Below are positions 23,559 through 34,436 of a stretch of 64,000 nucleotides of DNA, one piece after another. Position 1 is the first letter of the stretch. Every line of letters begins with the position of its first letter. Source of the DNA: Bidens hawaiensis (taxonomy: Eukaryota > Streptophyta > Magnoliopsida > Asterales > Asteraceae); assembly GCA_021521415.1 (NCBI GenBank), contig JAIQDT010003857.1:62001-126000 (forward strand), read 5' to 3'. The notes under the pieces were generated by a model, which did no database searches, had not been told where the DNA came from, and saw only the letters and a program-made list of their open reading frames with translations. The translations under genes and the position numbers were made by a program.

Positions 23559-25388
23559 TGGGGGAGGGGTGGTGGATGTGATGGCATCACTCATCACACA
23601 CCCCACCCAATCAGTTGGTGCCACATCACCAACCCCAAATCCATCACATGTGATAGTTTTTTACTAGGGGTGGTGGTGTGGTGTGGTGTGGTGTGGTGGT
23701 GTGTGATGGAATTTTTTTGTTTTTGTTTTGTTTTTTCTTTTTTTTTTGCAACTTAAAATATATATATTTTACTAAAACTTAAAAAATAAAAAAAATAGTT
23801 TAATAGAACATAATTCAACTTAAAATTTAGAAATAAAAAATAAAAGTTACAATAAACGTCTACTACTCGTCTGAATCCGAAAATTCCAAACCTAAAGAAC
23901 CTATATGCGCAACAAGATCCCATCTCAACCGATGATGAATATCTTTATCCCGCAAGTCTAATTGGACATCATCGGGAACGGGAACTTGAGTCGGAGGATC
24001 CGGTACCCAATCTGGAGAAATTGCATTTCCATCTTCTTTTATTAACATATTGTGTAATATGATGCATGCATACACGTAGCTAGAGATCGTGGGTTTTTTC
24101 ATTGCACGAACCGAACGACTGAGTATTCACCCTCTACCCTTTAAAACACCGAAAGCTCTCTCAACATCTTTTCTTGCCGATTCTTGCAACTTCTTGAACG
24201 CCTTTTCATTGGTCTCGACAGGAAACGAAACGGCTTTCACAAAAACAGACCATTGCAGGTAGATACCGTCGACAAGATAGTAGCCACGTCTGTAATATAT
24301 CTCGTTGACAAAGTACGGACAGAAAGGTGCGGTGCCATCTGTTACGCTCAGAAACAACGGTGATGTGTAAAGAATAGTGATGTCGTTATTTGAGCCGGGA
24401 ACACCAAAATAAGAATGCCAAATCCATAAATCATTTGACGCAACCGCTTCTGGTGAGATGGTCGGGTGTTTGATATCACCCATAACATACGCCCCTCGCA
24501 ACTCCGGTGGACAATTCCTCCAGTCAATATGTGTACAATTGATGCTACCGAGCATCCCTGGAAAATGCCATCTAGCCTCGTGCGCGGCGTAAAGACGTGT
24601 AATGTCGTGTCTTGTTGGTTTTCGTAGAAACTCTTTGGCTTACAATTTTATAATCGCGTTACAAAAGAATTGTAGACATTCACGTGAAGTTCTCTCAGCC
24701 ATTTGTAAGTATTCATCGAATTGGTCGGGTGGGTTACCTGTCGCTAGTTGACGAATAGCGGATGTGCATTTTTGAAGCGCCGTAAAACTATGTTTACCCC
24801 TCGCGTCGTAAGATTCTTGAAACCATTCTTCGTTTGCTTCGGCGTCGGCTACAATCTTTAAAAATAAAGATTTCGTCAAACGAAAGCGTTCCCTAAACGT
24901 CTCGTCATTGTATTTCGGTTCCTCCACAAAATAGTCGTTCATTAGCACGTCGTGGGCATGTATACGATCACGCTCCCCATTTTTTACTTTGGACGGCTCG
25001 GGCCTTCAAGTTCGTTATATAGCAACGGGAACCATTCGAGAATGTCATCGTCCGAAGACGAAGAGCTATCGATGTCTTAGGGATGCAAGTAATTCGGAAA
25101 TGCCATATTGTTGTGAATGAAGGGGAGGTTTTTGAGTTGGATTTGAGTTGGATTTGTGTATTTTGAAGATATATTGTAGTTATTTATATAGGTAAAATTT
25201 GTTTTTTTTTATTTTCCCAACGTTCCAACAGTCATCCCCAACGGCTCCTTTTCTTGGTTTTCACCCTTCACCACGCGTGATGGCCATCACGCAAACTTCC
25301 TCCATCAAGTGTGATTAGGTAGTGGCGGCGGTGTAGCAAAGCCCATCACACGTGATGGTTGCTCCATCACGCGGTGCCCCGGGTCACC
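23559..25388 (-). mobile_element. PIF/Harbinger transposon, degenerate
   Basis: A transposase pseudogene sits between imperfect inverted ends rich in GGTG and GTGATGG: TGGGGGAGGGGTGGTGG on the left and the inverse of GCGGTGCCCCGGGTCACC on the right. Both are next to TAA, the usual 3-bp Harbinger target duplication (23556-23558 and 25389-25391). A (GGTGT)n run lies at 23667-23704. The boundaries are approximate because the ends are poorly matched. Confidence 0.6.
23863..25106 (-). pseudogene. PIF/Harbinger DDE transposase (nuclease), inactivated
   Basis: The minus strand starts at MAFPNYLHP (25106) and ends DSDE-stop at 23863. Recognisable blocks are MNDYFVEEPKYNDETFRERFR, FQESYDARGKHSFTALQKCT, HFPGMLGSINCTHIDW, YYLVDGIYLQW and RKDVERAFGVLKGR, then CIILHNMLIKEDGN. 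These are the DDE_Tnp_4 blocks of plant Harbinger nucleases. The first catalytic Asp is replaced by Asn (24538-24540), while the second (VDG) and the Glu (DVERAFG) remain. There are in-frame stops soon after the start (HP-stop), at about 24640 and at about 24128, and a frameshift near 24980. It cannot act. The Myb-like partner ORF of autonomous elements was not seen. Confidence 0.9.
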
Positions 25389-25391
25389 TAA

Positions 25392-25896
25392 GTGGGTTAT
25401 TATATTCATGCTTTTTTCATCAATTTTTATTTTTAAATTAATCTCCACCATCCAAATCTAAGATTAATGGATTGGATTTTTTCTGACCCTTCTAATTTTT
25501 ATTATAGTTTGTATTTTAACTTTACCCGATATAATTATTCTTAATTAACATTGAAATTGATTTGAAAACATAGTGTCCTCGTTTATTTTAGTCACAATAC
25601 GATTTAGGTTTGAGATTAATGTGGGATATTTCAAAATTTGAATTTGATTATGAATACGTGGATGGAAATTAAACAGTTAGTCGTGGGTTAATGGTTTGTG
25701 GGTTATACAAAGAGTCAATCTCATGCACTAATTGTCTATGGAATATTGGTATATAATATAATATATGATGTTTTCAAAATTGTGTAATTCATGAATGCTC
25801 ACTCACGTGAAATTTTGTAAATACATTGGTCGGTTCAGTTTAATGGGTATTGAATTATTAATAGCCATAACCGATCCATCTTTGACGTTTTATTTT
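25392..25896. other. AT-rich sequence upstream of the HDS exons
   Basis: No exon was recognised here; it may be intronic sequence of the HDS pseudogene. Confidence 0.3.
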
Positions 25897-26819
25897 ATCC
25901 AGTCACCCGAGCTTTTTTATAAATCATTAGCTGCAAAACTTGTGCTCAATATACCATTTAAGGTCAATTCAAGTTTAATCTCTGTTACATTTATTTATAA
26001 TTTCTTATCAATATTTGTTAGCTCATAATATGTGGTGTTTTCTTTATTTAGCTCATAAAGATGTTGTAAGAAACATTTTCAAATATGATTACAAAGAGTA
26101 TGTTATTTCAATGTTAATTTAATTCTTTTTCATTATAATCAGCGGCTAGCTCTTAAAAGATTGATTGAGGTAAGTATAGGAGTTATAACTCCTTTATCGG
26201 AACAACTAACAAAGCCTTTGCCAAATGCTATGGTCTTGGTTAATCTGAATGAGTTATCAACTTGAGTTTATAAGCTTTTACCAGAAGGTACATTTTTCAC
26301 TTTTTACCACTCAATTCGCATGTAACATATTAAATGATTACGTTTGGTGGTGTCGGTACGTACAGATGAGCCTTATGAGGAGCTGGGAATATTAAGAAAC
26401 ATTGATGTTACAATGATTCTTCATGATGAAAAAGCTGGCTGAGTACATGCTGTTAAAATGTATTAAGTTTCACTAATAAGAACAATAATAATCCATTTAT
26501 GGGTCTAGAAAAATTGTGATGCCTTCGTCTTCATTTTGACATGCCATTTGAGTATCTCTTAGAAAACTCATTAAATTTCCCGGTTCTTCACCACATACAC
26601 TTTCCAACAGGAATTCGTAGGTAAAACTTTACAAACCTGCACGCACCCTTTTTTTACTTTTAATAATTATTTGTTAATTTCATACTGTTTTATATGATGG
26701 CAGGGATGGTTTGGTAATTAGCACGGGTGCAAATGTGGGTGCACTTTTAGTTGATGGACTTGCAGATGGTATTTTATTAGAAGCCCGGATCAAGATTTTG
26801 AATTTTTCAGAAATACATC
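25897..26819 (+). pseudogene. HDS: 4-hydroxy-3-methylbut-2-enyl diphosphate synthase (HDS/ispG) pseudogene, part 1
   Basis: HDS is the plastid [4Fe-4S] enzyme of the MEP isoprenoid pathway that makes HMBDP from MEcPP. The exons are visible with proper splice borders. They are about 25897-25963 (KSLAAKLVLNIPFK), 26143-26287 (RLALKRLIE, TPLSEQLTKPLPNAMVLVNL), 26366 to about 26450 (DEPYEELGILRNIDVTMILHD), about 26547-26620 (FEYLLENSLNFPVLHHIHFP) and from 26704 (DGLVISTGANVGALLVDGLADG). Introns are retained, so this is not a processed copy. Stops interrupt STGVYK (ACT-TGA) and the block before VHA (TGA), and a base is missing near 26783. The last exon is cut by the Tat element at 26819/26820. The N-terminal exons are absent from the window. 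Confidence 0.9.
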
Positions 26820-26934
26820 TGAAGAGGTATGTACCCGCCTCAACACCGAGCAAGGCGGGTCAACCCACAAGATATAGACAAGAGGCTTGAAATCAAGACA
26901 TTAAGAAGTCACAAAGCCAAAACCTATGCGCATG

Positions 26935-27180
26935 GCGCATATCACATATGCTCATGCATCACATGCTCAGGCATCATATGCCCAGGCACCACACATGCTC
27001 AGGCATCATATGCCCAGGCACACATATGCTCGCGCATCACATATGCTCACGCATATCACATATGCGCGTGGCGCATCAGCGCGCGGCGCATATCACATGC
27101 TCGTGCATATCACATCTGCGCGTGAGAATAAAGAGAAGACCTCGCGCATCCTCAGGATTGGCGCATATCACACATGCACA
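26935..27180 (+). repeat. CATATGC-type short repeats in the Tat LTR
   Basis: Some 15 variants of GCATATCACATATGCTC and GCATCATATGCCCAGGCAC, partly self-complementary. They open all three forward frames, giving spurious His/Ala-rich ORFs. The same array lies at 47008-47265. Confidence 0.85.
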
Positions 27181-27445
27181 TAATCAACCTCGTCCTTATC
27201 CAAATCAGGATTAGGGCAACCTTGATTGTGCACGTCAGACAACCTTCCAGAAGGTATCTTTTTAAGGAATAAGAATACGCTGATGTTGACAGCTGCCAAA
27301 TGAAAGGTGGACAACTCAGCATAACCCATGTGCTACCACGTGATTATAACCAATGAGAAAGCACCAGGTGTCCCAGAGGACACGTGGCGCAGAGCAATTG
27401 GAGGAGGCCAACAAGGCTGAGCCCAATCAGTGGAAACCCTAGCAC

Positions 27446-27453
27446 TATAAATA
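27446..27453 (+). promoter_or_regulatory. TATA box of the Tat 5' LTR
   Basis: TATAAATA follows CCCTAGCAC; the identical site in the 3' LTR is at 47533-47540. An ACACGTGGC (G-box) lies about 65 bp upstream. Confidence 0.65.
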
Positions 27454-27722
27454 CAACATCAACTCCACAAGGAGGGACATTCAATCATATTCAACTACAT
27501 TCAATCACAGACAGTTACAGTCAGTAACAACATACAATCACATCCAATTACAGAGTATTCAGCTATTAAGCAATACTCTTCAGATTTCCTTACTCAGATA
27601 TTATTATCTTCTCCCACAAATACTTATTCTCACACCGGAGGGTTACCCCAAAGAGGACCCCTCTGTCCCTTTCTGAGGGGTAAGTTGACGGTGCTGTTCA
27701 TTTTGTAGGTGGAAGAACACAG

Positions 27723-28733
27723 TGTTGGAATACCGTATGCCCGAGACACATAATTAGGTTAATGTGGCTAGTTGTGTTTGATCCAAGTCGGGTCATACCC
27801 AATAACGAGTTAGACACACACCAATTATGTATTTGTTAAGATAAGATCTATGAGACAAATACAGAACACGATACATTCAGAAAATCGGGTTTCTGAATAC
27901 TTACTTGAAAGTGTTAAATAAATTAATTGGTTAATTTATTTATTCAAATAATTATTATTGGAATGATTATTTAACTATGTGTTCTTTTATAAAATGGTTT
28001 ATAAAAGATGGGGTGTTTATATATTTTATAAAGTATAAAATAACAATAAAAATAAATAAATAAATAAATATATATATTTGGGGCCGGTTTTGGGTGGGCC
28101 CCACACCCCAAAGTATTGGTCAAACTTTGTCATGGTTTGGTGGAGCTTGAGTGATCTACACTTGACTATAATCTAACACCATGTATGAATGATTTGATTG
28201 TGTGTTGAGTGTGAATATATATATATATTCTAACAAGCAACACATGTTTTTTTTCAAGTAAGAAAACCACAAGACTTTCTTTCTTTCTTTGTTCTTGCTT
28301 ACGGCCAAGATCAAAAGGAGGCTCGGGTCTCGATTATTCGTGTTCAAGCTCCCTAACAAAGTTCGGTGTGTGTTGGAGGCTCGGGGTATCTTCCGTTTGA
28401 GGATTTTCCCTTTGAAAGTCTAGCATCAACATCATCATCTACTTCAACATCAACTACACTCTTAAAAGGTTAAGAATGTAAGTGTTTATAGCTTTGATAG
28501 TTTAGTTTTCCCGTATCATTTGATCCTTGCTTCGGGTTTCTAATAAATAGATTATTGGTAATCTTATGACATGAATAAACTAGGTTGTTCATGAACACAT
28601 TTCCTATAAACTTGTATATATACATATATAAACACATGGATACATATGTTTAGTTTATTTATATCACGCTTCCGCCTTAATTGTGACTAGTTAAATGGTT
28701 AACTAAGTTTAAAATATCCATAGAAACCCAACA
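27723..28733 (+). repeat. 5' LTR of copia 1
   Basis: 1011 bp, TGTTGGAATACC to AAACCCAACA, followed by the primer site. A small antisense ORF inside it is repeated in the other LTR and has no recognisable product. Confidence 0.97.
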
Positions 28734-28735
28734 AA

Positions 28736-28749
28736 TGGCATCAAGAGCC
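28736..28749 (+). promoter_or_regulatory. Primer binding site of copia 1
   Basis: TGGCATCAAGAGCC, a variant of the iMet primer site (TGGTATCAGAGCC), lies two bases after the 5' LTR. Copia 2 has exactly the same variant. Confidence 0.8.
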
Positions 28750-30419
28750 GGGATACGGAAAACTAAGCTTCGGGTTTTCGGTTTTATATTTTCCCCTTGA
28801 AAGATTTTATACAAAAATAAACATGCATGATTTTTTGTATTTAATCTTGTTATATTTTTTGGCTTTGTTAAAAAAAAATAAATAAATAAAAAAATAAAAC
28901 CGAGTGAAATGGGCCGAAGCCCATTTTGGATGAATGGGCCGAAGCCCATAAGACCTTTCATTGGGCCGAAGCCCATGTGTTTTGGACATGTGGGCCGAAG
29001 CCCATAATCAAGTTATTGGGTCAAGCCCAAATGGGTTGGGCTAGGCCCGATAAGGTCAAGGGGTTTTGGAACGGGTTCCTAAGACATAACGGGTTATGTT
29101 TGTTATAACTAGACCGAGCCGTAGACCAAATGGATGTTTGTTGTGATTGTTATTAATTATTCAAAGTTTCGGTTTGTAATAATTAATTAGGGGCAATTTT
29201 GTAATTATTTATTCATATGGGTATGTAATAAATAGATTATTTGTAATATCTTTATTTTATAGAAAAAATGTATTAGGACATTTGTTTTGTAAATTTAAAG
29301 AAGATTGCAAAATTGGAAGTTTGGGCCTTATTGGGCCGGGTATGGTGATAATGGGTCTCACAAGCCCATTAAGGGGATTCAAGCCCAAAAGGACCTAAGC
29401 CCACCTATTGAGCCCAAATGGAAGCTTATGGAAGCTAAGGCCCAAGTTCAAGCCCAATGGATCACAACGGGGTTGAAGAAGATGCTCGAAGCATTTGGAT
29501 GCGGGATCGAGTGGGAGCTACAACATCCATGTGTCATGTGTCCCTTAGGATCGGACCTAAGACACACACTTGTTTCGGCTAACAAGTGTGGTCTAACTTA
29601 GTGGCTCGTGTCTAGTATAATTGTGTATGCTTGTTAATTGATTGTTTGATTATGTGGTTGCTAGATATTAGGATATCAACTTCGTCACATAGAATTAATT
29701 AACAAAGCATAAAACGGGTTCTAATAATTATCGGTAATTACGTGACACATAGTTTAATAAAATGGATTTATTAACTAGCCGTCTCACGCCCATAATAAAA
29801 TGGTTTTATTATAAATTAGAATTTTGAAAATGGTTTCAAAATATCATGTTACTAAATGCATGTTAGAACATGATTTAAAGTTTTACAACTAGAATTATTA
29901 AAACTAAAAATCCCTTTTAAAATTAAGGATAATAAGTCAAACACCATCCTTTTGTATAACGCTTAACATATTAGTAAGCTCTTAGTGGGAAAAAGGTCAC
30001 CAAACCGCGTAGAGTAAATTAATATGTTGAGGTAATATTGGCATATAAATGGGAAAAAGGTCACCTAACCGTTTGTATGTTGATATTACAAGTTGATACA
30101 AGTAGGACGACTTAAATTAGAACCATGTGAAGAGGGTCACCCAAGCATGGGGTCTAATAGGTGTTGATGGGATAAACATGCCGACACGAAATATGATTTC
30201 GAACCGGTCCCATAAACTCTAGAAGTTGCAAAAGGGTTTGCAATTGTTATGAATAACTACCTTGATAAACCGACAATGGGAAAAAGGTCACCTAACCGGA
30301 GTCGGGTTCATCGTTGGATTCTAGATTTTAATTATTAATTATATTTGGTATATATATAAAAGGGTATTAATAATTAAAATAAGTAAAACACTAAAATGAA
30401 CTTAATTAAAATTCTGCAG
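28750..30419 (+). other. Untranslated leader of copia 1 with two repeat arrays
   Basis: Two arrays stand out in 1.67 kb of leader. First, at 28907-29005, four copies of GGGCCGAAGCCCA, each an ATGGGC/GCCCAT hairpin with a CGAA loop; further GCCCA/GGGCC motifs crowd 29320-29465. Second, at 29985-30300, four copies of a GGTCACCTAACC-type motif, three preceded by GGGAAAAA. No coding sequence was recognised; the ORF at 29305-29601 is rich in motifs from the repeats and is probably not a gene. Confidence 0.75.
29985..30300 (+). repeat. Array of GGTCACCTAACC motifs before copia 1 gag
   Basis: Copies begin near 29987, 30051, 30133 and 30278: GGGAAAAAGGTCACCAAACC, GGGAAAAAGGTCACCTAACC, AGAGGGTCACCCAAGC and GGGAAAAAGGTCACCTAACC. 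The spacing is 65-145 bp. Copia 2 has a matching array at 55557-55866. Confidence 0.85.
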
Positions 30420-33400
30420 ATGGCCGCACACGTCGACGACAACATAATCCCTAACGTCCAAAATGTATCTCTCCGATCTATTCTCGCTAAAGACCGTCTT
30501 AACCACAATAACTTTTCGGATTGGTTCCGAAATTTAAGGATTGTTCTAAAACAAGAAAAATTATATCATGTTTTGGAAACACCTATCCCCAATGAACCGG
30601 AAGAGGGAAGTGAGGTCGAATATATGAATTGGGTCCAACACACGGAAGATTCCATTCAAGTGTCATGCCTCATGTTGGCGACTATGGTTCCCGAAATCCA
30701 AAAGGATTTCGAAAACCATAATGCGTACGACATGATTACTCAACTTAAGGAAATGTTCCTTAAGCAATCAAGAGTTGAAAGGTTCGAAACGGTTCGAGCC
30801 TTGCATGCATGTAGAATGGATGATAATCAACCAGTTTCAACTTATGTGCTTAAGATGAAAAGTTACATTGATCGCCTCGCCAAGCTCAATTGTCCCATCT
30901 CAAAAGAGTTAGCAACGGATTTGATCCTTAACTCTTTGTCGAAAAGGTTCGACACTTTCGTGTTAAATTATAACATGAACGGGTGGGACAAAAACATTGG
31001 AGAACTTCACTCAATGCTTAAAACAGCCGAGGCGAGCATGGGTAAAAGGGTTTTACCCGTGTTTGCGATCAATGAAGGTAGATCCAAGAATCGATCTCAA
31101 CCCAATCCTAAGGCTAAGGTAGCAAAAAGAAAGGGTCCTCCTGTGCATCTTAAGGGTAAGGGCAAATCACCGGTTATGGCAAAGAAACAAAAGGTTGTGG
31201 AACCGAGGGGTCATAAGGATGATCCTTGTTTTGGTTGTGGGGAGACCGGACATTGGAAACGCAATTGCCCGATCTACCTAAAAGAGCTAAGAGACAAGAG
31301 GAATGCGGGGCATGCCTCGGGTAATGTCTTTATGATTAATATTGAGCTAAATCTTATTTCTTCTAACACATGGGTATTGGATACCGGATGTGGAACTCAT
31401 ATTTGCAATTGGTTGCAGGGGTTCAAAAGGAATGAAGACTTAAAGAAGGGCGAAGTGAGTCTTTTCATGGGCAACGGTGCAAGGGTGCACGTGGTCGCTA
31501 GAGGAGACTTCACTTTATCGCTTCCAAGTGGTTTGGAAGTTGTTTTGAGAAATGTTTTGTATGCTCCTAGTTTGACTAGGAACATTATTTCCGTGCACCT
31601 TCTTAGACAATGTAACTTTGACTTTAAATTTGTAAAATCAGAAATGCATGTATCATCTAATGGTATCTTTTATTTTAACGCTGTACCAAACAACGGTATT
31701 TATGAATTGGTTCATGACAATACCTCAAATAGCTCATTATATCAAACTTCCACTAAAAGACTCAAAAAGGATTTGAGTGATTCCTACATTTGGCATTGTC
31801 GTCTTGGACACATAAACAAGAATCGTGTAAATACTCTCCAAAAGAATGGTCTTTTGAAAACAAATGAGTTAGGTTCGTTTGATGAGTGTGAATCTTGTAT
31901 TCAAGGCAAGATGACCAAAGAACCTTTTAAAGGTACAAATGAAAGGGCTAAGGACTTGTTAGGTATCATACATACGGATGTATGCGGACCTCTCAAGCCC
32001 ACTAGTAGGAATAGTGAAAGGTACTTCATTACCTTTACCGACGATTTTAGTCGATATGGGTATGTGTATCTAATGAAACACAAACATGAAGCCTTTGAAA
32101 TGTTCAAGGAATTTCAAAATGAAGTACAAAATCAGCTCGACCGAACAATCAAGGTACTCCGCTCCGATAGAGGAGGCGAATACCTAAGTGATGCTTTTCA
32201 ATGTCATCTTAGAGATTGTGGAATTATTTCACAGTTCACTCCTCCTGGAACTCCTCAACATAACGGAGTATCCGAGAGGAGGAATAGAACACTGTTGGAC
32301 ATGGGTCGATCAATGATGGCACGAAGCTCACTACCGCCATCATTTTGGGGATATGCGCTACTTACAGCGGCTCGTATTTTGAATATGGCCCCGACCAAAA
32401 AGGTGGATCGAATACCCTATGAAGTGTGGCATGGAAAGGTTCCATCCTTTTCATATTTAAGGGTATGGGGATGCATAGTTTATGTTAAACTTGACACCCC
32501 AAATAAGCTTGAGGCTCGATCCATCAGGTGTATCTTCATAGGATACCCAAAGGATGATATAGGATATATATTCTATGATCCTAGTGAACAAAAGGTGTTT
32601 GTTTCACGCAAAGGATACTTCTTAGAAACTAAGTTCCTTATGGAAGGACCTAGTGAAAAGAGAGTGGAACTTGAAGAGGTTCAAGAATCACTGGATGATA
32701 CACAGTTGGTCGATACTAGTTTTCAACACGAGGATGTTGAAGGTGATCAAATGGTTGATCATACACACGTTGCTCGCAGATCTAGTAGGATTAGTCGACC
32801 TCCCAAGAAATATGGATTTCTCGTGGATGATTGCTACTTGGTCAATTCGGATGAACCGATCTCCTACAAAGATGCTATGTCACAACCTGATTGTGACAAG
32901 TGGCTTGAAGCCATGAGCGCCGAGATGCAATCCATGCAGGATAACCAAGTTTGGGAATTGGTTGATCGTCCACTTAACTCCAAACTGGTTGGATGTAAGT
33001 GGGTCTTCAAGAAGAAGACCGATATGCATGGAAATTTAGATACTTACAAAGCACGACTTGTAGCAAAAGGTTTCACGCAAACTCAAGGGATTGATTATGA
33101 TGAAACCTTCTCGCCGGTCGCGATGCTTAAGTCGATCAGGATATTATTTGCCATTGCAGCTCATTTTGATTATGAGATATGGCAGATGGATGTCAAGACC
33201 GCTTTTCTTAATGGATATCTTGAGGAAGATGTCCATATGGTTCAGCCTGAAGGTTTTGTCGATCCATCTAATCCTGACAAAGTATGTAAGTTAAGGAAAT
33301 CAATCTACGGGTTGAAACAAGCATCACGGATGTGGAATCATCGTTTCAATGAAGAAATCAAAGCGTTTGGTTTCGTCCAAAACGGTGATGAGGCGTGTGT

Positions 33401-34436
33401 GTATAAATGGGCTAGTGGGAGTATAGTCATGTTCCTTATTTTGTATGTCGATGATATACTTTTATTTGGAAATGATATACCAAGTATGGAAAGCGTTAAA
33501 GCGTGGTTAAGTAGTCGTTTCTCAATTAAGGATCTTGGAGAAGCGACATATATCTTGGGAATAAAGGTCTATAGGGATAGACAAAGGAAATTGATCGGAC
33601 TCAATCAAAGTGCATACATTGATAAAATCCTGAAAAGGTTCAGGATGGAAAACTCTAAGAAAGGTTTGGTACCTATTCCTAGAGGAACCGTGTTAAGCTC
33701 ATCCCAAAGTCCTAGCTCTAAGGAAGAGCAGGATAGGATGAAGCATGTTCCTTATGCTTCGGCAATAGGATCTATTATGTATGCAATGATGTGCACCAGA
33801 CCGGACGTCTCGTATGCTTTAAGCATAACGAGTAGATACCAGCACAACCCAGGTGACAGTCATTGGATGGCTGTCAAGAATATATTAAAATACCTTAGAA
33901 GGACTAAGGATATGTTTTTAATATATGGGTCTGGTGAGGAGGAACTCGTCGTAAAGGGTTACGTGGATGCGAGTTTCCAAACTGACCGAGATGATTCTCG
34001 GTCACAGTCGGGATATGTCTTCATTTTGAATGGAGGCGCTGTCTCTTGGAAGAGTTCGAAGCAGGATGTTGTCGCGTTATCCACTACAGAATCTGAGTAC
34101 ATCGCCGCTTCAATGGCAGCCCAAGAGGCTGCATGGATGAAAAAGTTCATCATGGATCTAGGGATTATCTCTACCATTCAGGAGCCCCTAGAGATATTCT
34201 GTGACAATGAGGGTGCTATTGCACAGATCAAGGAGCCTCGTGCTCATCAGAAAACGAGGCACATTGAGCGCAGATTCAACTACATAAGGGATGAAGTTGA
34301 AAAAGGAAAGATATGTATTCATAAAGTTCATACCGATCAAAATATTGCGGACCCACTCACGAAGCTCCTCGATAGGCCAAAGCATGAGGGTCATGTTTGT
34401 GCATTAGGACTTCGGTATTCTAGTGAGTGGATTTAA
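30396..34436 (+). CDS. Copia gag-protease-integrase-RT-RNase H polyprotein, intact
   Basis: The first ATG is at 30396 (MNLIKILQ), but MAAHVDDN at 30420 is the more likely start: the related copia 2 protein begins at the matching MAAINNSQ. From there it is 1338 residues. Domains in order are UBN2-type gag, CCHC knuckle CFGCGETGHWKRNC near 270, protease VLDTGCGTH near 318, integrase zinc HCRLGH...CESC near 458-498, and an integrase core with HTDVCGP, SDRGGEY and HNGVSERRNR carrying D,D,E. RT follows with YVDDILL near 1010, then RNase H with YVDASFQ and STTESEY. The order integrase before RT defines Ty1/copia. All catalytic residues that can be checked are present and there is no stop or frameshift, so this may be an autonomous element. 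Clade not assigned. Confidence 0.97.
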   Translation: MNLIKILQMAAHVDDNIIPNVQNVSLRSILAKDRLNHNNFSDWFRNLRIVLKQEKLYHVLETPIPNEPEEGSEVEYMNWVQHTEDSIQVSCLMLATMVPEIQKDFENHNAYDMITQLKEMFLKQSRVERFETVRALHACRMDDNQPVSTYVLKMKSYIDRLAKLNCPISKELATDLILNSLSKRFDTFVLNYNMNGWDKNIGELHSMLKTAEASMGKRVLPVFAINEGRSKNRSQPNPKAKVAKRKGPPVHLKGKGKSPVMAKKQKVVEPRGHKDDPCFGCGETGHWKRNCPIYLKELRDKRNAGHASGNVFMINIELNLISSNTWVLDTGCGTHICNWLQGFKRNEDLKKGEVSLFMGNGARVHVVARGDFTLSLPSGLEVVLRNVLYAPSLTRNIISVHLLRQCNFDFKFVKSEMHVSSNGIFYFNAVPNNGIYELVHDNTSNSSLYQTSTKRLKKDLSDSYIWHCRLGHINKNRVNTLQKNGLLKTNELGSFDECESCIQGKMTKEPFKGTNERAKDLLGIIHTDVCGPLKPTSRNSERYFITFTDDFSRYGYVYLMKHKHEAFEMFKEFQNEVQNQLDRTIKVLRSDRGGEYLSDAFQCHLRDCGIISQFTPPGTPQHNGVSERRNRTLLDMGRSMMARSSLPPSFWGYALLTAARILNMAPTKKVDRIPYEVWHGKVPSFSYLRVWGCIVYVKLDTPNKLEARSIRCIFIGYPKDDIGYIFYDPSEQKVFVSRKGYFLETKFLMEGPSEKRVELEEVQESLDDTQLVDTSFQHEDVEGDQMVDHTHVARRSSRISRPPKKYGFLVDDCYLVNSDEPISYKDAMSQPDCDKWLEAMSAEMQSMQDNQVWELVDRPLNSKLVGCKWVFKKKTDMHGNLDTYKARLVAKGFTQTQGIDYDETFSPVAMLKSIRILFAIAAHFDYEIWQMDVKTAFLNGYLEEDVHMVQPEGFVDPSNPDKVCKLRKSIYGLKQASRMWNHRFNEEIKAFGFVQNGDEACVYKWASGSIVMFLILYVDDILLFGNDIPSMESVKAWLSSRFSIKDLGEATYILGIKVYRDRQRKLIGLNQSAYIDKILKRFRMENSKKGLVPIPRGTVLSSSQSPSSKEEQDRMKHVPYASAIGSIMYAMMCTRPDVSYALSITSRYQHNPGDSHWMAVKNILKYLRRTKDMFLIYGSGEEELVVKGYVDASFQTDRDDSRSQSGYVFILNGGAVSWKSSKQDVVALSTTESEYIAASMAAQEAAWMKKFIMDLGIISTIQEPLEIFCDNEGAIAQIKEPRAHQKTRHIERRFNYIRDEVEKGKICIHKVHTDQNIADPLTKLLDRPKHEGHVCALGLRYSSEWI

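Larger units (their letters stand above)
26820..27722 (+). repeat. 5' LTR of the Tat element, first part
   Basis: It matches the 3' LTR at 46892 onward. It contains a repeat-rich U3 (26935-27180) of CATATGC/GCATCACATGCTC units and a TATAAATA box, and is interrupted by the copia element at 27723. It lacks the 15-bp ACATCTGCGCATGAA-like duplication that the 3' LTR has near 47195. Confidence 0.93.

Noticed and set aside
23667..23704. (GGTGT)n run considered as a telomere-like or CRISPR-like repeat
   Set aside because: Simple microsatellite at the Harbinger end; no spacers and not a telomere unit.
26829..27214. Three overlapping plus-strand ORFs rich in His, Ala and Cys (also at 46901-47301)
   Set aside because: They lie inside the Tat LTRs and are generated by a short repeat open in all frames; nothing protein-like is conserved.
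28156..28359. 67-codon minus-strand ORF and identical copy at 35650-35853
   Set aside because: Inside the copia 1 LTRs, antisense to the element, duplicated only because the LTR is duplicated.
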